NCBI RefSeq assembly: GCF_000757725.1
Contig: NZ_JJMU01000048.1
Span: 37,824 to 101,823, forward strand
From: Sphingobacterium deserti
GTDB taxonomy: Bacteria; Bacteroidota; Bacteroidia; Sphingobacteriales; Sphingobacteriaceae
Direction: 5' to 3'
Length of the DNA: 64,000 nucleotides
Made by a program: the position numbers and the translations under genes
Notes under the pieces: generated by a model
Told to the model about the DNA's origin: nothing
Database searches by the model: none
Seen by the model: the letters and a program-made list of their open reading frames with translations, nothing else
Part shown: positions 18,343 through 27,796 of the stretch, piece by piece
How positions within the stretch are numbered: position 1 is the stretch's first letter
Layout: each line of letters starts with the position of its first letter

Positions 18343-19155
18343 ATGAAGCATATTCTTTTCCTATTTGTAGCCTTCGCGATATCTTTGCAACTTGATGCTG
18401 CGCAGGTAGATACGTTATCCGTATTCAGCAAACGGATGGACAAAAACGTCAAAACGGTTGTGATACTACCTGAAGGGAATAAACCCACGGCAACGTTATA
18501 TCTCTTACATGGTTACTCTGGGAATTACTCCAACTGGGTGAACAATGTTCCACATATTAAGGATCTCGTAGATCATTATGGCTATATGGTGGTTTGTCCG
18601 GATGGAGGTTTCGATAGCTGGTATTGGGACACTGCAAATAAAGACTATCAATACGAAACATTTATTACGAAGGAGCTTATTCCTTTTGTAGAAATAAAAT
18701 ACGCTATCGACGGCAAACGAACAAACCGAGGCATCACAGGTTTAAGTATGGGCGGACATGGTGCGCTGTACCTCGCCTTTCGCCATCAAGATCTTTTCGC
18801 TTTCGCGGGGAGCACTTCCGGCGGGGTCGATATTAGGCCATTTCCTAATAATTGGAACATGAAAGCACGAATTGGCGCATATCATGAAAACGAAAGAGCT
18901 TGGAATGAGCATACCGTTATGGAATTGACACACCTCATTCAGCCCGGCAACCTACAGTTGTTTATTGATTGTGGAACAGAAGATTTTTTCTTTGGGGTGA
19001 ATAGCAAACTACACGAAAAATTGAATTACCTAAACGTTCCCCACCACTACCTCACGCTGCCGGGAAAGCACGACTGGAAATATTGGTCACGATCTATTGA
19101 TTTCCAGATGGCCTTTTTCAATCAGTGTTTTCAAGCGAAATTTAATACTAAATAA
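18343..19155 (+). CDS. Secreted alpha/beta-hydrolase esterase (esterase D / tributyrin esterase-like)
   Basis: A 270-residue serine hydrolase with an N-terminal signal peptide (MKHILFLFVAFAISLQLDAA). The nucleophile elbow GLSMGG places the catalytic Ser at 135. The likely acid is Asp214 (CGTEDFF) and the base is His243 (GKHDWKYW), completing the triad. The oxyanion-loop segment YLLHGYSGNYSNW is typical of the esterase-D family, which also includes mycolyltransferase-like and carbohydrate-ester hydrolases. The enzyme probably acts in the periplasm or outside the cell on small or carbohydrate esters; the substrate is inferred only. It follows the propeller-like gene by 26 bases and precedes a TonB-dependent receptor by 10 bases. 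Confidence 0.9.
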   Translation: MKHILFLFVAFAISLQLDAAQVDTLSVFSKRMDKNVKTVVILPEGNKPTATLYLLHGYSGNYSNWVNNVPHIKDLVDHYGYMVVCPDGGFDSWYWDTANKDYQYETFITKELIPFVEIKYAIDGKRTNRGITGLSMGGHGALYLAFRHQDLFAFAGSTSGGVDIRPFPNNWNMKARIGAYHENERAWNEHTVMELTHLIQPGNLQLFIDCGTEDFFFGVNSKLHEKLNYLNVPHHYLTLPGKHDWKYWSRSIDFQMAFFNQCFQAKFNTK

Positions 19156-19165
19156 GTTGGTTGGA

Positions 19166-21481
19166 ATGTTCAAAATAATTTTAGCAGTCATTGGTTTCCT
19201 CTGCAGTATGCAGGTTTTCGCGCAACAATTTGTATTGAGCGGCGTATTGCGTGACGGAAATACCGGCGAAACATTGATAGGAGCCGTGGTTTCTGTAGAA
19301 AAGGGTGAGCCGGCAACAAGTACCAATGCTTACGGATTTTATTCGTTGGCTTTGCCCGCGGGGAAACATCGGATTTTGATGAGTTATGTGGGGTACGAAA
19401 CCCGTGTGGAGGAAATTGATCTTTCGGCCAGCAAACGCCTTAATGCAGAACTCAAGCCGCTCGATAACATATTGGATGAAGTTGTGATTTCTGCGAAAAG
19501 AAAGGATGGCAACGTGCGCGACGCACAGATGGGCGCGTTTAATATGACCATGGAGGAGATCAAAAATGTACCGGTGCTTTTCGGTGAGAAAGATTTACTC
19601 AAGACAATACAGCTTTTACCAGGTGTGCAAAGTGGTGGAGAAGGTACATCTAACTTTTACGTGCGTGGAGGCGGTTCTGATCAAAACCTCATCTTGCTTG
19701 ATGAAGCAACCGTATACAACGCGTCGCATCTACTCGGCTTTTTTTCCACCTTTAATTCCGATGCTATCAAGGATGTGCAATTGTACAAAGGTGGTATTCC
19801 GGCGCAATATGGCGGACGAATATCCTCTGTATTGGATATCTCCATGATGGATGGAAATCAAAAGCGATTCTCTACCGAAGGCGGGATCGGCCTGATTGCT
19901 TCGCGCTTAAAAGTAGAAGCACCAATTGTAAAAGATAAAAGTTCGTTCATGCTCAGTGGAAGAAGGACGTACGCGGACATGTTTTTAAAACTCTCCAACG
20001 ACGACGATGTTAACCAAAGCAAACTTTACTTTTATGATTTAAATGCGAAGCTAAATTTTAAGTTAAATGACCGCAATACCTTGTATTTGTCTGGTTATTT
20101 CGGTAAAGATGATTTGGGTTATTCAGATCTATTCAGCTTTGATTGGGGCAATGCTACAGCTACTGTACGCTGGAACCATATATTTAATGATAAATTATTT
20201 AGCAACACGTCGTTGATTTACAGTGATTTCACGTATAATGTGCATGTTTCCAGTGACGATACAGATTTTAGTATAGCGTCTAAAATCCGAAATTGGGATC
20301 TCAAACAGGATTTTTCTTACTATGCACAATCGAACAGTACAGTTCGTTTCGGTGTTAATATACTTCACCAATCTATTCATCCCGCAGCGCTGAATGCCTC
20401 CGAAAGCTCAAACGTGAATTCCATAGCAGTTGATACACGGCAAGGTATTGATTTATCGGCCTATGTTTCTCACGAGTGGAAACCCTTCGACCGCCTTTCG
20501 CTCATCTATGGCGCTCGTTTAAACAATTTTATGGTGATGGGGCCCGGAACGTTTTATGATTTTGATGCAGATGGAGAGTCCATCGGAAACACGGAATATG
20601 GAAACGAAATAGTAAAACACTACCTAAATATCGAGCCGAGATTCTCCGCTAGTTTTCTACTCGATCAGCGTAGCAGTATTAAAGCGTCTTATAATCGTAT
20701 CGCGCAGAATTTACACCAACTTACCAATACGACATCGAGCTTGCCTACTGATCAATACGTGGTAAGTAGCCTAAACATAAAACCTCAGATTGCCAACCAA
20801 GCTGCGGTAGGCTACTTTCGCAATTTCTTAGACAATGGTTACGAATTTTCAATGGAAGCGTATTATAAATATATGCAAAACCAGATTGACTTTCGGAATG
20901 GAGCAGATTTGCAGGCGAACCGTTTTTTAGAGGGCGAACTTCTTTTCGGAATCGGGCGTGCATATGGACTAGAATGGTACTTTAGAAAAAATGTAGGCAA
21001 GCTTAACGGATGGATCAGCTATACATTATCACAAAGTGAACGTCGGTTTGATGAGATTGATAACGGAAACTGGTTTAGTGCAAGGCAAGACCGCACGCAC
21101 GACTTGTCCGTGGTGGGGATGTATGAGTTGTCGAAAAGCTGGACACTAGGAGCGACATTTATTTTTAACACGGGTAATGCTGTAACATTTCCAAGTGGAA
21201 AATACGAAGTTGATGGGCAATCGATGTTCTACTACACCGAACGAAACGGCTATCGTATGCCTAATTATCATCGCTTAGATCTTTCAGCTACCTATGAGCC
21301 TAACAAAGCGAATAAGCGATTTAATTCCAGTTGGACATTTGGCGTCTACAACGCCTACAACAGGCGCAATGCATACATCATCGATTTTCGAGATAGCGAA
21401 ACTACGCCAAACGCAACAGAAGCTTATCAAATTGCACTTTTTGGAATTATTCCTTCCGTTACGTGGAACTTTAAATTTTAG
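19166..21481 (+). CDS. TonB-dependent receptor with N-terminal carboxypeptidase-regulatory-like domain
   Basis: A 771-residue outer-membrane receptor. The ATG at 19166 gives a signal peptide (MFKIILAVIGFLCSMQVFAQ). The in-frame ATG at 19097 lies inside the esterase gene and is rejected. Residues about 22-105 form a CarboxypepD_reg-like domain (LSGVLRDGNTGETLIGA). The plug follows (LKTIQLLPGVQSGGEGTSNF, then VRGGGSDQNLILLDEA) and then a long beta-barrel ending in a Phe residue (VTWNFKF), as outer-membrane barrels usually do. The paired gene downstream is a DUF4249 protein, the usual partner of this receptor subgroup, which differs from SusC/SusD pairs. The ligand is unknown. Confidence 0.94.
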   Translation: MFKIILAVIGFLCSMQVFAQQFVLSGVLRDGNTGETLIGAVVSVEKGEPATSTNAYGFYSLALPAGKHRILMSYVGYETRVEEIDLSASKRLNAELKPLDNILDEVVISAKRKDGNVRDAQMGAFNMTMEEIKNVPVLFGEKDLLKTIQLLPGVQSGGEGTSNFYVRGGGSDQNLILLDEATVYNASHLLGFFSTFNSDAIKDVQLYKGGIPAQYGGRISSVLDISMMDGNQKRFSTEGGIGLIASRLKVEAPIVKDKSSFMLSGRRTYADMFLKLSNDDDVNQSKLYFYDLNAKLNFKLNDRNTLYLSGYFGKDDLGYSDLFSFDWGNATATVRWNHIFNDKLFSNTSLIYSDFTYNVHVSSDDTDFSIASKIRNWDLKQDFSYYAQSNSTVRFGVNILHQSIHPAALNASESSNVNSIAVDTRQGIDLSAYVSHEWKPFDRLSLIYGARLNNFMVMGPGTFYDFDADGESIGNTEYGNEIVKHYLNIEPRFSASFLLDQRSSIKASYNRIAQNLHQLTNTTSSLPTDQYVVSSLNIKPQIANQAAVGYFRNFLDNGYEFSMEAYYKYMQNQIDFRNGADLQANRFLEGELLFGIGRAYGLEWYFRKNVGKLNGWISYTLSQSERRFDEIDNGNWFSARQDRTHDLSVVGMYELSKSWTLGATFIFNTGNAVTFPSGKYEVDGQSMFYYTERNGYRMPNYHRLDLSATYEPNKANKRFNSSWTFGVYNAYNRRNAYIIDFRDSETTPNATEAYQIALFGIIPSVTWNFKF

Positions 21482-21491
21482 ACCAAAACAC

Positions 21492-22292
21492 ATGAGAACG
21501 TATTTTTACCTCTACATCATAGCTTTCTGCGCAGTGTTTGCTTCCTGTGAGGAAGTGATTGATATCGATCTTAATGAAGCTGATCCACGATTAGTGATTG
21601 AGGCGCAGCTTTCCGATTTGGGAACCGTGCAACGCATCCGGGTTTCACGAACAGTAGCCTTCACTGAATCTATAAACTCCAGACCTGTGGACGATGCCTC
21701 GGTAACTGTTACCGACAATCGGGGCAGAGTCTTTAATTTCGTTTATGAAGAAAATGGATATTACGTCAACAGGAATTTTAGACCGGTAGCCACTCGGAAT
21801 TATGATCTTTTGGTAAATGTCGAAGGTGAACTTTACGAGTCGTCCTGTCAGATGCCCTCCTACGTTGAAGTAGACTCCGTAGGAATATTAGAAGAAAGTA
21901 TTTTTGGAGACAACTACTATTTCGCTACTTTTAAATTTCAAGATCCGGCCAATGTCGCCAATTATTATAAGTATGACCTGTCTATAAACAGCGCCACTTT
22001 CCGTTTCGCTAGCGCTCTAAATGACAGGTTTAACGATGGACTGTATGTAACACACCAGATATCAGATCAGGACACCGATATAGTTCCTGGTGATAGCATC
22101 GTTGTGCGGCGGTATTGCGTCGATAGGAGGGTTTATGAGTATTGGAACGAATTTCAGTCCACCAATCCGGGGACGGCGGCGCCAGGAAATCCAACCTCCA
22201 ATATTTCAAACAATGCGCTCGGTTATTTTTCAGTTGCTTCTGTCAAGGAATTTGGCCTTCGTGTTCCAGAGATAATCTTGAGAGAGGAGTAG
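21492..22292 (+). CDS. DUF4249-domain lipoprotein, partner of the TonB receptor
   Basis: A 266-residue protein starting at ATG 21492, 10 bases after the receptor stop. It has a lipoprotein signal (MRTYFYLYIIAFCAVFASC) followed by EEVIDIDLNEADPRLVIEA, which is highly characteristic of the DUF4249 family. These proteins are encoded directly after TonB-dependent receptors in many Bacteroidota and are thought to sit at the outer membrane as an accessory to the receptor, but no biochemical role is established. The body is beta-rich with a Bacteroidota Ig-like look (DDASVTVTDNRGRVFNF). The deacetylase gene is convergent, with only 6 bases between the stops. Confidence 0.88.
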   Translation: MRTYFYLYIIAFCAVFASCEEVIDIDLNEADPRLVIEAQLSDLGTVQRIRVSRTVAFTESINSRPVDDASVTVTDNRGRVFNFVYEENGYYVNRNFRPVATRNYDLLVNVEGELYESSCQMPSYVEVDSVGILEESIFGDNYYFATFKFQDPANVANYYKYDLSINSATFRFASALNDRFNDGLYVTHQISDQDTDIVPGDSIVVRRYCVDRRVYEYWNEFQSTNPGTAAPGNPTSNISNNALGYFSVASVKEFGLRVPEIILREE

Positions 22293-22298
22293 GCATTT

Positions 22299-22919
22299 TT
22301 AATGCTTGGGTTTCAATTTTTCAAATGAAAAGCCTTTCTCAAGAAAGTGCGCAATTGTAAGAGGTAGTGCATATTGCACACGAGGAATGGCTTTCACATT
22401 GTCATGGAAGACGATGATCGAACCATTTTTACTGTGTCGGATAACGTTTTGATAGCATTTTTCAGGGCTCAATGTTTGATCAAAATCGCCTGAGAGTACA
22501 TCCCAGAACACGACCTCAAATTGCAAATAAAGCCGCTTAAGTTGTGATTTTTTTGCCCGCGCATAGGGTGGACGAAATAGGCTTGTTCTGGTTAGCTGCT
22601 GGCATTGTTCAATATTTTTAAGGTAGCGTTCGTCCTCAGTATCCCATCCCTTCAAATGATGGTAAGTGTGGTTTCCGACGGCATGGCCCTCGCGAAGAAT
22701 TCGTTGAAAAATATCGTTATGTTTAATAATGTTTTCACCCACGCAGAAAAACGTTGCCTTAATTTTATGTTTTGCAAGTGTGTTAAGAATAAATGGTGTG
22801 ACTTCCGGAATTGGCCCATCGTCAAACGTCAGGTATATTTTTTTTTCCTTTCGGGATCGATTAAATGTGACGCTGGGATAAAACCATCGTAAAAAAAAGG
22901 GCGCATTCACAAAATACAT
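22299..22919 (-). CDS. Polysaccharide deacetylase family protein (NodB domain)
   Basis: A 206-residue carbohydrate-esterase-4 protein starting at ATG 22919 (MYFVNAPFFLRWFYPS); an upstream ATG at 22946 would add nine polar residues and is less likely. Metal and catalytic motifs are intact: TFDDGP with Asp33/Asp34, and the His pair in GNHTYHH (His84, His88). Later motifs RPPYARAK and IIVFHDN match NodB motifs 3 and 5. Such enzymes remove N- or O-acetyl groups from peptidoglycan or exopolysaccharide using a divalent metal. The N-terminal hydrophobic stretch may be an uncleaved anchor. It is divergent from the TolC gene that starts at 22978. Confidence 0.9.
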   Translation of the reverse strand: MYFVNAPFFLRWFYPSVTFNRSRKEKKIYLTFDDGPIPEVTPFILNTLAKHKIKATFFCVGENIIKHNDIFQRILREGHAVGNHTYHHLKGWDTEDERYLKNIEQCQQLTRTSLFRPPYARAKKSQLKRLYLQFEVVFWDVLSGDFDQTLSPEKCYQNVIRHSKNGSIIVFHDNVKAIPRVQYALPLTIAHFLEKGFSFEKLKPKH

Positions 22920-22977
22920 ATTGACAATCTCAGATTTTTGTCTCAAATTTAGGAATCATTTACACTTAAATTACGAA

Positions 22978-24342
22978 ATGATACGAAAATTATCATCCGC
23001 TATTTTTCTTTGGCTGATTCTGTTCTGTAACGGGGGGCTAAGCGTTCGCGCGCAGGTCAGCTTGCAACAGGCTATTCAGACCATGCTTGAACGCAATATG
23101 CAGATTCGCCAAGCGCAATTCGGTTATGATATCAGCGAACAGAATTTAATACAATCGAAAAAAGAATTATATCCAAACTTATCATTCGGTGCTGATAATA
23201 CCAATATATATGGATTAACTTTTGACCAAACATCCGGGCAGTTGATTCAGGGCGACGCATGGACAAGCTATGCGAATGCGCAAGTTATTTCTAGCGTTGA
23301 GATTTTTAGAGGTTTTCAGAAAGTCAATCAAATACGGGCGAATAAGATACAATTGGCTATAGACGCATCGGAAGTAGATAAGGTGAAGAACGATCTGACA
23401 CTGTCTGTCATCACTAATTACTTAGAAGCCATAACGAACAATGAGCTTTATGAAGCGGCAAAACAACAGGTACGCTTGTCCAGTGAACAGCTGCGACAAG
23501 ACAGCATCCAGTTTGCAGTGGGTAACAAAACGATAGCGGATATATCACAGTCTGAAAACCAAGTGGCAACAGATGAACTGAGTATTATGACATCCGAAAA
23601 TGCCTATGAGCTTTCCATGCTCAATCTCAAGCAACTGATGGAGATGTCGCCAGACACAACATTTGAACTAGAAAAGCCCGATATTGCCGAAATCATGGCT
23701 GAATACGCGGTATTATCTTTTGACGATGTATTTCAAAAGGCGTTAACTACACAACCAAACATTGAACAAGCTGGCTATAACATTGCCTTGGCAAAGAAAA
23801 ATATTGATATCGCTAAAGGAGGGTATTACCCAACGTTAAGTCTATCCGGCTCCTACGGGACAAATTACTCATCGCGAGCGATGACTGCTGGAGAGTTGCC
23901 CGGAACATTCGTGTTAAGGCCTTTTTTCGACCAAGTGGATGCCAATAAGTCTTTTCGCGGCGGCGTAGGTCTAACCGTACCTATATTTAACAACGGTCGA
24001 ATTAAAGCAGACATCAACCGGGCCAAACTAAGTTACTTGCAGGCGCAGACCGCAGATGCAATAGAGCGTAGAAACTTGGAAAGAACGATTGGTCAAGCCA
24101 TTTTAGATCTTAAGTTTGCTAACAAGCAATATTTCACGTCGCAGGTCGCGTTTAATACGTCGCGCGTGGCCTTCGAAGCCATCAAGGAGCGGTATGATGT
24201 CGGAATGGCAAATTCCATCGAGATGTTTACGGCACAGACAAATATGAACAGGGCTGAATTTGATATGATTCGCAGAAAATACGAAATGGTTTTCCGCGGT
24301 AAGGTAATCGATTATTACATAGGCAATCCAATTACATTTTAA
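22978..24342 (+). CDS. TolC-family outer-membrane efflux protein
   Basis: A 454-residue OEP-family protein. The ATG at 22978 starts a signal peptide (MIRKLSSAIFLWLILFCNGG, cleaved near VRAQ), after which VSLQQAIQTMLERNMQIRQA begins the first OEP repeat. Two repeats are visible (about residues 30-235 and 260-450), with the usual NNGRIKADINRAKLSYLQ in the second. It forms a trimeric outer-membrane tunnel for type-I secretion or efflux. The adaptor gene follows by 12 bases, but no ATPase or permease gene is beside them, so this channel-adaptor pair must work with a pump encoded elsewhere. The ORF-opening ATG at 22921 is rejected because it would overlap the divergent promoter region. Confidence 0.92.
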   Translation: MIRKLSSAIFLWLILFCNGGLSVRAQVSLQQAIQTMLERNMQIRQAQFGYDISEQNLIQSKKELYPNLSFGADNTNIYGLTFDQTSGQLIQGDAWTSYANAQVISSVEIFRGFQKVNQIRANKIQLAIDASEVDKVKNDLTLSVITNYLEAITNNELYEAAKQQVRLSSEQLRQDSIQFAVGNKTIADISQSENQVATDELSIMTSENAYELSMLNLKQLMEMSPDTTFELEKPDIAEIMAEYAVLSFDDVFQKALTTQPNIEQAGYNIALAKKNIDIAKGGYYPTLSLSGSYGTNYSSRAMTAGELPGTFVLRPFFDQVDANKSFRGGVGLTVPIFNNGRIKADINRAKLSYLQAQTADAIERRNLERTIGQAILDLKFANKQYFTSQVAFNTSRVAFEAIKERYDVGMANSIEMFTAQTNMNRAEFDMIRRKYEMVFRGKVIDYYIGNPITF

Positions 24343-24354
24343 CCATAATTATCC

Positions 24355-25671
24355 ATGACAAAGAAGAAAAGTAAACTTCCTAAAATATTGGTCATTTCAG
24401 CTGTCGCTATACTTATCATCGTTGTAGTGGGCAGTAAATTAGGTTGGTTTGGTGATGGCGCTGTGCAACAGGTAGCGGTGGATGCCGTGTCAGAAAAGAC
24501 GATATCCGAACTTGTTTCGGCGAGTGGGAAGGTACAGCCTGAGTTTGAGGTGAAGTTAAGTTCGGAAGTTTCTGGAGAGATTATCGAGTTGAATGTTCGC
24601 GAAGGTGATGTCGTCAAAAAAGGGCAGATCCTGTGCCGGGTAAGACCAGATTTGCTGCAGTCTGGCTACGATCAAGTCGCTGCCATGGTGAGCCAGCAGC
24701 AAGCCAATCTAGCGGTATCACAACAAGTGTTGAAGCAGCAAGAAGCTAGCTTCGTAAATTTTGAAGCGACGTATAACCGCAGTTTGGAATTGTTTAATAA
24801 ACGGGTGATATCAGCTTCGGAGATGGACAAAGCGCGGGCAGACTACGAAGGAGCGCGAGCCACGCTTGAATCCCAACGTCAGCAAGTGGTCGCCGCGCGG
24901 TTCGGGGTGAACCAGTCGCAGGCCCAGTTGCAAGAGGCAGGAAACAGCTTATCGCGGACGACAATCTATGCACCTTCTGACGGCATTATTTCATTGCTCT
25001 CTATCGAACTGGGGGAGCGCGTAGTAGGAACGGCACAAATGGCAGGAACCGAAATCATGCGGATTGCGAATATGTCGACTATGGAAGTGAACGTAGAGGT
25101 AAACGAAAACGACATCAATAGGGTACGCGTAGGCAATACTGCCACCATCGAGGTAGATGCGTTCCAAGGTCGCAAATTTAAAGGTCAAGTAACAGAAATA
25201 TCCAGCTCTTCAACATCGACTGGTACGACAACAGCGGCTGCTACAACAGCGGAACAGGTTACCAACTTTAATGTGAAGGTACGTATAGAACCTTCTTCCT
25301 ATGCGGATTTGCGAAACGAAAACAATGAAAGTTCGTCTCCCTTTAAACCAGGTCTTTCAGCTACTGTACAAATACACACGAAGTCCGATAAAGGTCTTAT
25401 CGTACCTATACAAGCTGTCACGGTGCGTGCGAAGGAAAACGAAGTAGACTCAACCAGCAGTGCTGAGGTGAAAGAATATGTTTTTGTATTGCAGGGCGAA
25501 ACAGTGAAAATGGTAGAAGTAAAAACAGGGATCCAAGATGATAGTAATATTATCGTGAAGTCGGGATTAAAGGCGGGTGAAGAGGTTGTCTCAAGACCTT
25601 TTAATGCAATCTCGAAAATTTTACAGGATGGCACAAAAGTTAAGAAAGTGACAGCAAACGAATTGAAATGA
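24355..25671 (+). CDS. HlyD/MacA-type periplasmic adaptor subunit
   Basis: A 438-residue membrane-fusion protein with an uncleaved N-terminal anchor (PKILVISAVAILIIVVVGS). It then has the lipoyl half-motif IIELNVREGDVVKKGQILC, a long Gln-rich alpha-hairpin (about residues 100-205), the second lipoyl half, a beta-barrel, and a membrane-proximal domain. A Ser/Thr/Ala-rich insert (SSSSTSTGTTTAAATTAEQ, about residues 283-301) interrupts the barrel region, as seen in MacA-like adaptors of this phylum. It is coupled to the upstream TolC gene by a 12-base spacer. MacA-type adaptors serve ABC exporters such as MacB; none is present here. Confidence 0.92.
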   Translation: MTKKKSKLPKILVISAVAILIIVVVGSKLGWFGDGAVQQVAVDAVSEKTISELVSASGKVQPEFEVKLSSEVSGEIIELNVREGDVVKKGQILCRVRPDLLQSGYDQVAAMVSQQQANLAVSQQVLKQQEASFVNFEATYNRSLELFNKRVISASEMDKARADYEGARATLESQRQQVVAARFGVNQSQAQLQEAGNSLSRTTIYAPSDGIISLLSIELGERVVGTAQMAGTEIMRIANMSTMEVNVEVNENDINRVRVGNTATIEVDAFQGRKFKGQVTEISSSSTSTGTTTAAATTAEQVTNFNVKVRIEPSSYADLRNENNESSSPFKPGLSATVQIHTKSDKGLIVPIQAVTVRAKENEVDSTSSAEVKEYVFVLQGETVKMVEVKTGIQDDSNIIVKSGLKAGEEVVSRPFNAISKILQDGTKVKKVTANELK

Positions 25672-25698
25672 CAGACTAACAGCAATTAATGGTAAGGT

Positions 25699-26601
25699 AT
25701 GGGGAAACTGAGCGTATTCTTCCGGCTAACACAAAATGAACGCCGTGGCTTCATGGTTTTGTTGTTATTTAGTGTTTCGATATACTACATGCCATTACTT
25801 TATCGCTACATATTTCACACCGCGCCGCCTGCTGAGCCGCTGATATCGTGGGTTGACATTGTACCTGATGGCCCGTCCGAACGCCATACAAACGATCTGT
25901 TCTTCTCGGAAAAAGAGGCGGAAATAAGCTCCACAGCAGCTCATAAGCTCAGCCCTTTCAATCCTAATAATCTTCCCGCTTCGCAATGGAAAGCAATGGG
26001 TTTTTCGGATAAGCAAATTCGGGTCATCAAAAATTATGAAAGCAAAGGTGGACGCTTTTATAAGGCCGAAGATGTGCGGAAGATATATTCTATATCCGCT
26101 GCAGAATTCGAGCGTATAGCGCCCTTTTTGCGCTTTGAAGAGTCCAAGATTTCACTACCCCCAACAGCTTCTCCATTATCAACTCCGAAAGTTGTGAAGT
26201 ATAGCTTGGTGGATATTAACGAAGGTGACTCTGCGGCTTTCGTCGCATTGCGGGGAATAGGTCCGGTGTTATCAAGTCGAATAATTAAATACCGCAATAG
26301 TCTAGGCGGTTTTCATAGCATTGAGCAACTTGCGGAGGTTTATGGACTGCCTGCCGAAACCTTCGAAAAGATTCAAGGGCAGCTGCTGTTAACAGCAAAT
26401 TCCATTAAGCAATTATCAGTAAACACAGCTACCGAAGCAGAGCTGGCGGCTCATCCCTACATCGGCAAACGTCATGCTACCCGCATCGTTCGTTACAGAA
26501 GCCAGCATGGATCGTTTACATCCCTTCAGGATCTGACACATATTTATACCTTAGATAGTATATTTTTACGTAAAATTGAGCCATATTTGAAATTCAATTG
26601 A
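25699..26601 (+). CDS. ComEA-like helix-hairpin-helix membrane protein
   Basis: A 300-residue protein with a single hydrophobic N-terminal segment (GFMVLLLFSVSIYYMPLLY) and then three tandem helix-hairpin-helix units. Their typical cores appear at about residues 85-120 (MGFSDKQIRVIKNYESKGG), 170-215 (ALRGIGPVLSSRIIKYRNSL) and 240-290 (HPYIGKRHATRIVRYRSQHG). This fits the ComEA/PulC-like HhH_3 family, which binds double-stranded DNA without sequence preference. The anchor places the HhH units outside the cytoplasm or at the membrane, as for a DNA-uptake receptor, but competence has not been shown for this protein. apt starts 6 bases after its stop, so they are probably co-transcribed. Confidence 0.85.
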   Translation: MGKLSVFFRLTQNERRGFMVLLLFSVSIYYMPLLYRYIFHTAPPAEPLISWVDIVPDGPSERHTNDLFFSEKEAEISSTAAHKLSPFNPNNLPASQWKAMGFSDKQIRVIKNYESKGGRFYKAEDVRKIYSISAAEFERIAPFLRFEESKISLPPTASPLSTPKVVKYSLVDINEGDSAAFVALRGIGPVLSSRIIKYRNSLGGFHSIEQLAEVYGLPAETFEKIQGQLLLTANSIKQLSVNTATEAELAAHPYIGKRHATRIVRYRSQHGSFTSLQDLTHIYTLDSIFLRKIEPYLKFN

Positions 26602-26607
26602 AAAAAT

Positions 26608-27138
26608 ATGGTAGTTGATCAACTTAAGTCTGCGATTCGGGATATCCCGGATTTTCCTAAACCCGGTATAGTATTTAAAGACATTACGCCGGTATTGCAA
26701 AATCAAGAACTTTGCACGGCAATCGTAGACGAATTTGTCAATCGTTTGAAAGGGTTAGAAATTGATGCTATCGCGGGAGTGGAGAGCAGAGGCTTTTTAT
26801 TCGGAATGATGCTAGCAAACAAGTTAGACATTCCTTTTATTCCTATCCGTAAACAAGGTAAGCTTCCTTTTAAAACTATCGCTGAATCCTATAAATTGGA
26901 ATACGGGCAGGCAACAATTGAAATTCATGAAGATGCTTTTACTGCGGGAAGCCGGATTTTGATTCATGATGATTTGCTGGCTACGGGAGGAACCGTTGTT
27001 GCTGCATCAAAGCTTATTGAAAAATTAGAAGGCGTTATTGTGGGCTACGCGTTTGTTATCAGTCTCGACTTTTTGCACAGCTTAGGTAGGCTAACCCGCT
27101 TCAGCGACAATATCATTGCGCTGGCGAGGTACGAATAA
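26608..27138 (+). CDS. apt: Adenine phosphoribosyltransferase
   Basis: A 176-residue type-I phosphoribosyltransferase that converts adenine and PRPP to AMP plus pyrophosphate in purine salvage. The PRPP-binding motif is ILIHDDLLATGGTVVAA. The family-specific segments IRDIPDFPKPGIVFKDITP (N-terminus) and GVESRGFLFG (loop) match APRT closely. Length is as expected (about 170-180). It follows the HhH gene by 6 bases and is closed by a strong terminator. The cytoplasmic location and reaction are well established for the family. Confidence 0.97.
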   Translation: MVVDQLKSAIRDIPDFPKPGIVFKDITPVLQNQELCTAIVDEFVNRLKGLEIDAIAGVESRGFLFGMMLANKLDIPFIPIRKQGKLPFKTIAESYKLEYGQATIEIHEDAFTAGSRILIHDDLLATGGTVVAASKLIEKLEGVIVGYAFVISLDFLHSLGRLTRFSDNIIALARYE

Positions 27139-27176
27139 GTTAGTTTGATGGGCGAGTGTTATCACTCTTTTAATAG

Positions 27177-27220
27177 AGAAACGATAATCAGTCATTATCA
27201 AAAAGACTATCGTTTCTTTA
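27177..27220 (+). terminator. Terminator after apt
   Basis: A 10-bp perfect stem AGAAACGATA (27177-27186) with TATCGTTTCT (27208-27217), loop of 21 bases and a short T-run. Lies 38 bases after the apt stop. Confidence 0.7.
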
Positions 27221-27232
27221 GCTCCTTTTGTT

Positions 27233-27796
27233 TTAAGGGAGGAAGGTGCTTTCAATTTGATATCGCCTATCGCCCAAAAGCAGCACAGATTGATTTTTGT
27301 CTAAACTATAGGCACTATCTGCTTGATATTTTAAAACTTCCTTAGTTTGGTAAAGGGAGTTTTTGATGGTTCGCTCGATTACAAAGGACTTTGGTTTGTT
27401 ATCTGCAGTAAATGTGATCTCAACTTTTGATACATCGATTTTAGGATCGGTTGCTGTATAAGTGATTTTTCCTGCTGTACTGTCTTTTTTTAAAATACCC
27501 GAATAAGCCGGCTTATTAAGATCGACAGTTGAAAAGCTAGCGAGCTCATCCGTCCAGTTACTAATTTTTATCGTTTTCGTTTCCGATAGACTATCCTTTA
27601 CAACAGTTTTCTTTACGGTTGGAAGTGATTGGTTCAATCGCGAAATTTCGCTTTTGAAGTAAGCTGGGATATCAAACCTTTCTTCTTTGTTTTGCGCAGC
27701 TGAATCGGGTGCTTCATTGCACGAAAAGAACAAAGCAGCAAGGGCACTTGCCATTGCTGCTTTATATATTACTAGATTGCTTTTATACCAAGACAT
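27233..27796 (-). CDS. Hypothetical lipoprotein downstream of gpmI
   Basis: A 187-residue exported protein with a lipoprotein signal: basic N-region (MSWYKSNLVIYK), hydrophobic core (AAMASALAALFF) and lipobox Cys26. The mature part is beta-strand rich with repeated charged turns (TYTATDPKIDVSKVEITFTA). I recognise no domain. Its start codon lies 14 bases inside the end of gpmI on the same strand, so translation is coupled. A later ATG at 27754 would avoid overlap but leaves too short a signal. Function is unknown; an envelope location is likely. Confidence 0.7.
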   Translation of the reverse strand: MSWYKSNLVIYKAAMASALAALFFSCNEAPDSAAQNKEERFDIPAYFKSEISRLNQSLPTVKKTVVKDSLSETKTIKISNWTDELASFSTVDLNKPAYSGILKKDSTAGKITYTATDPKIDVSKVEITFTADNKPKSFVIERTIKNSLYQTKEVLKYQADSAYSLDKNQSVLLLGDRRYQIESTFLP

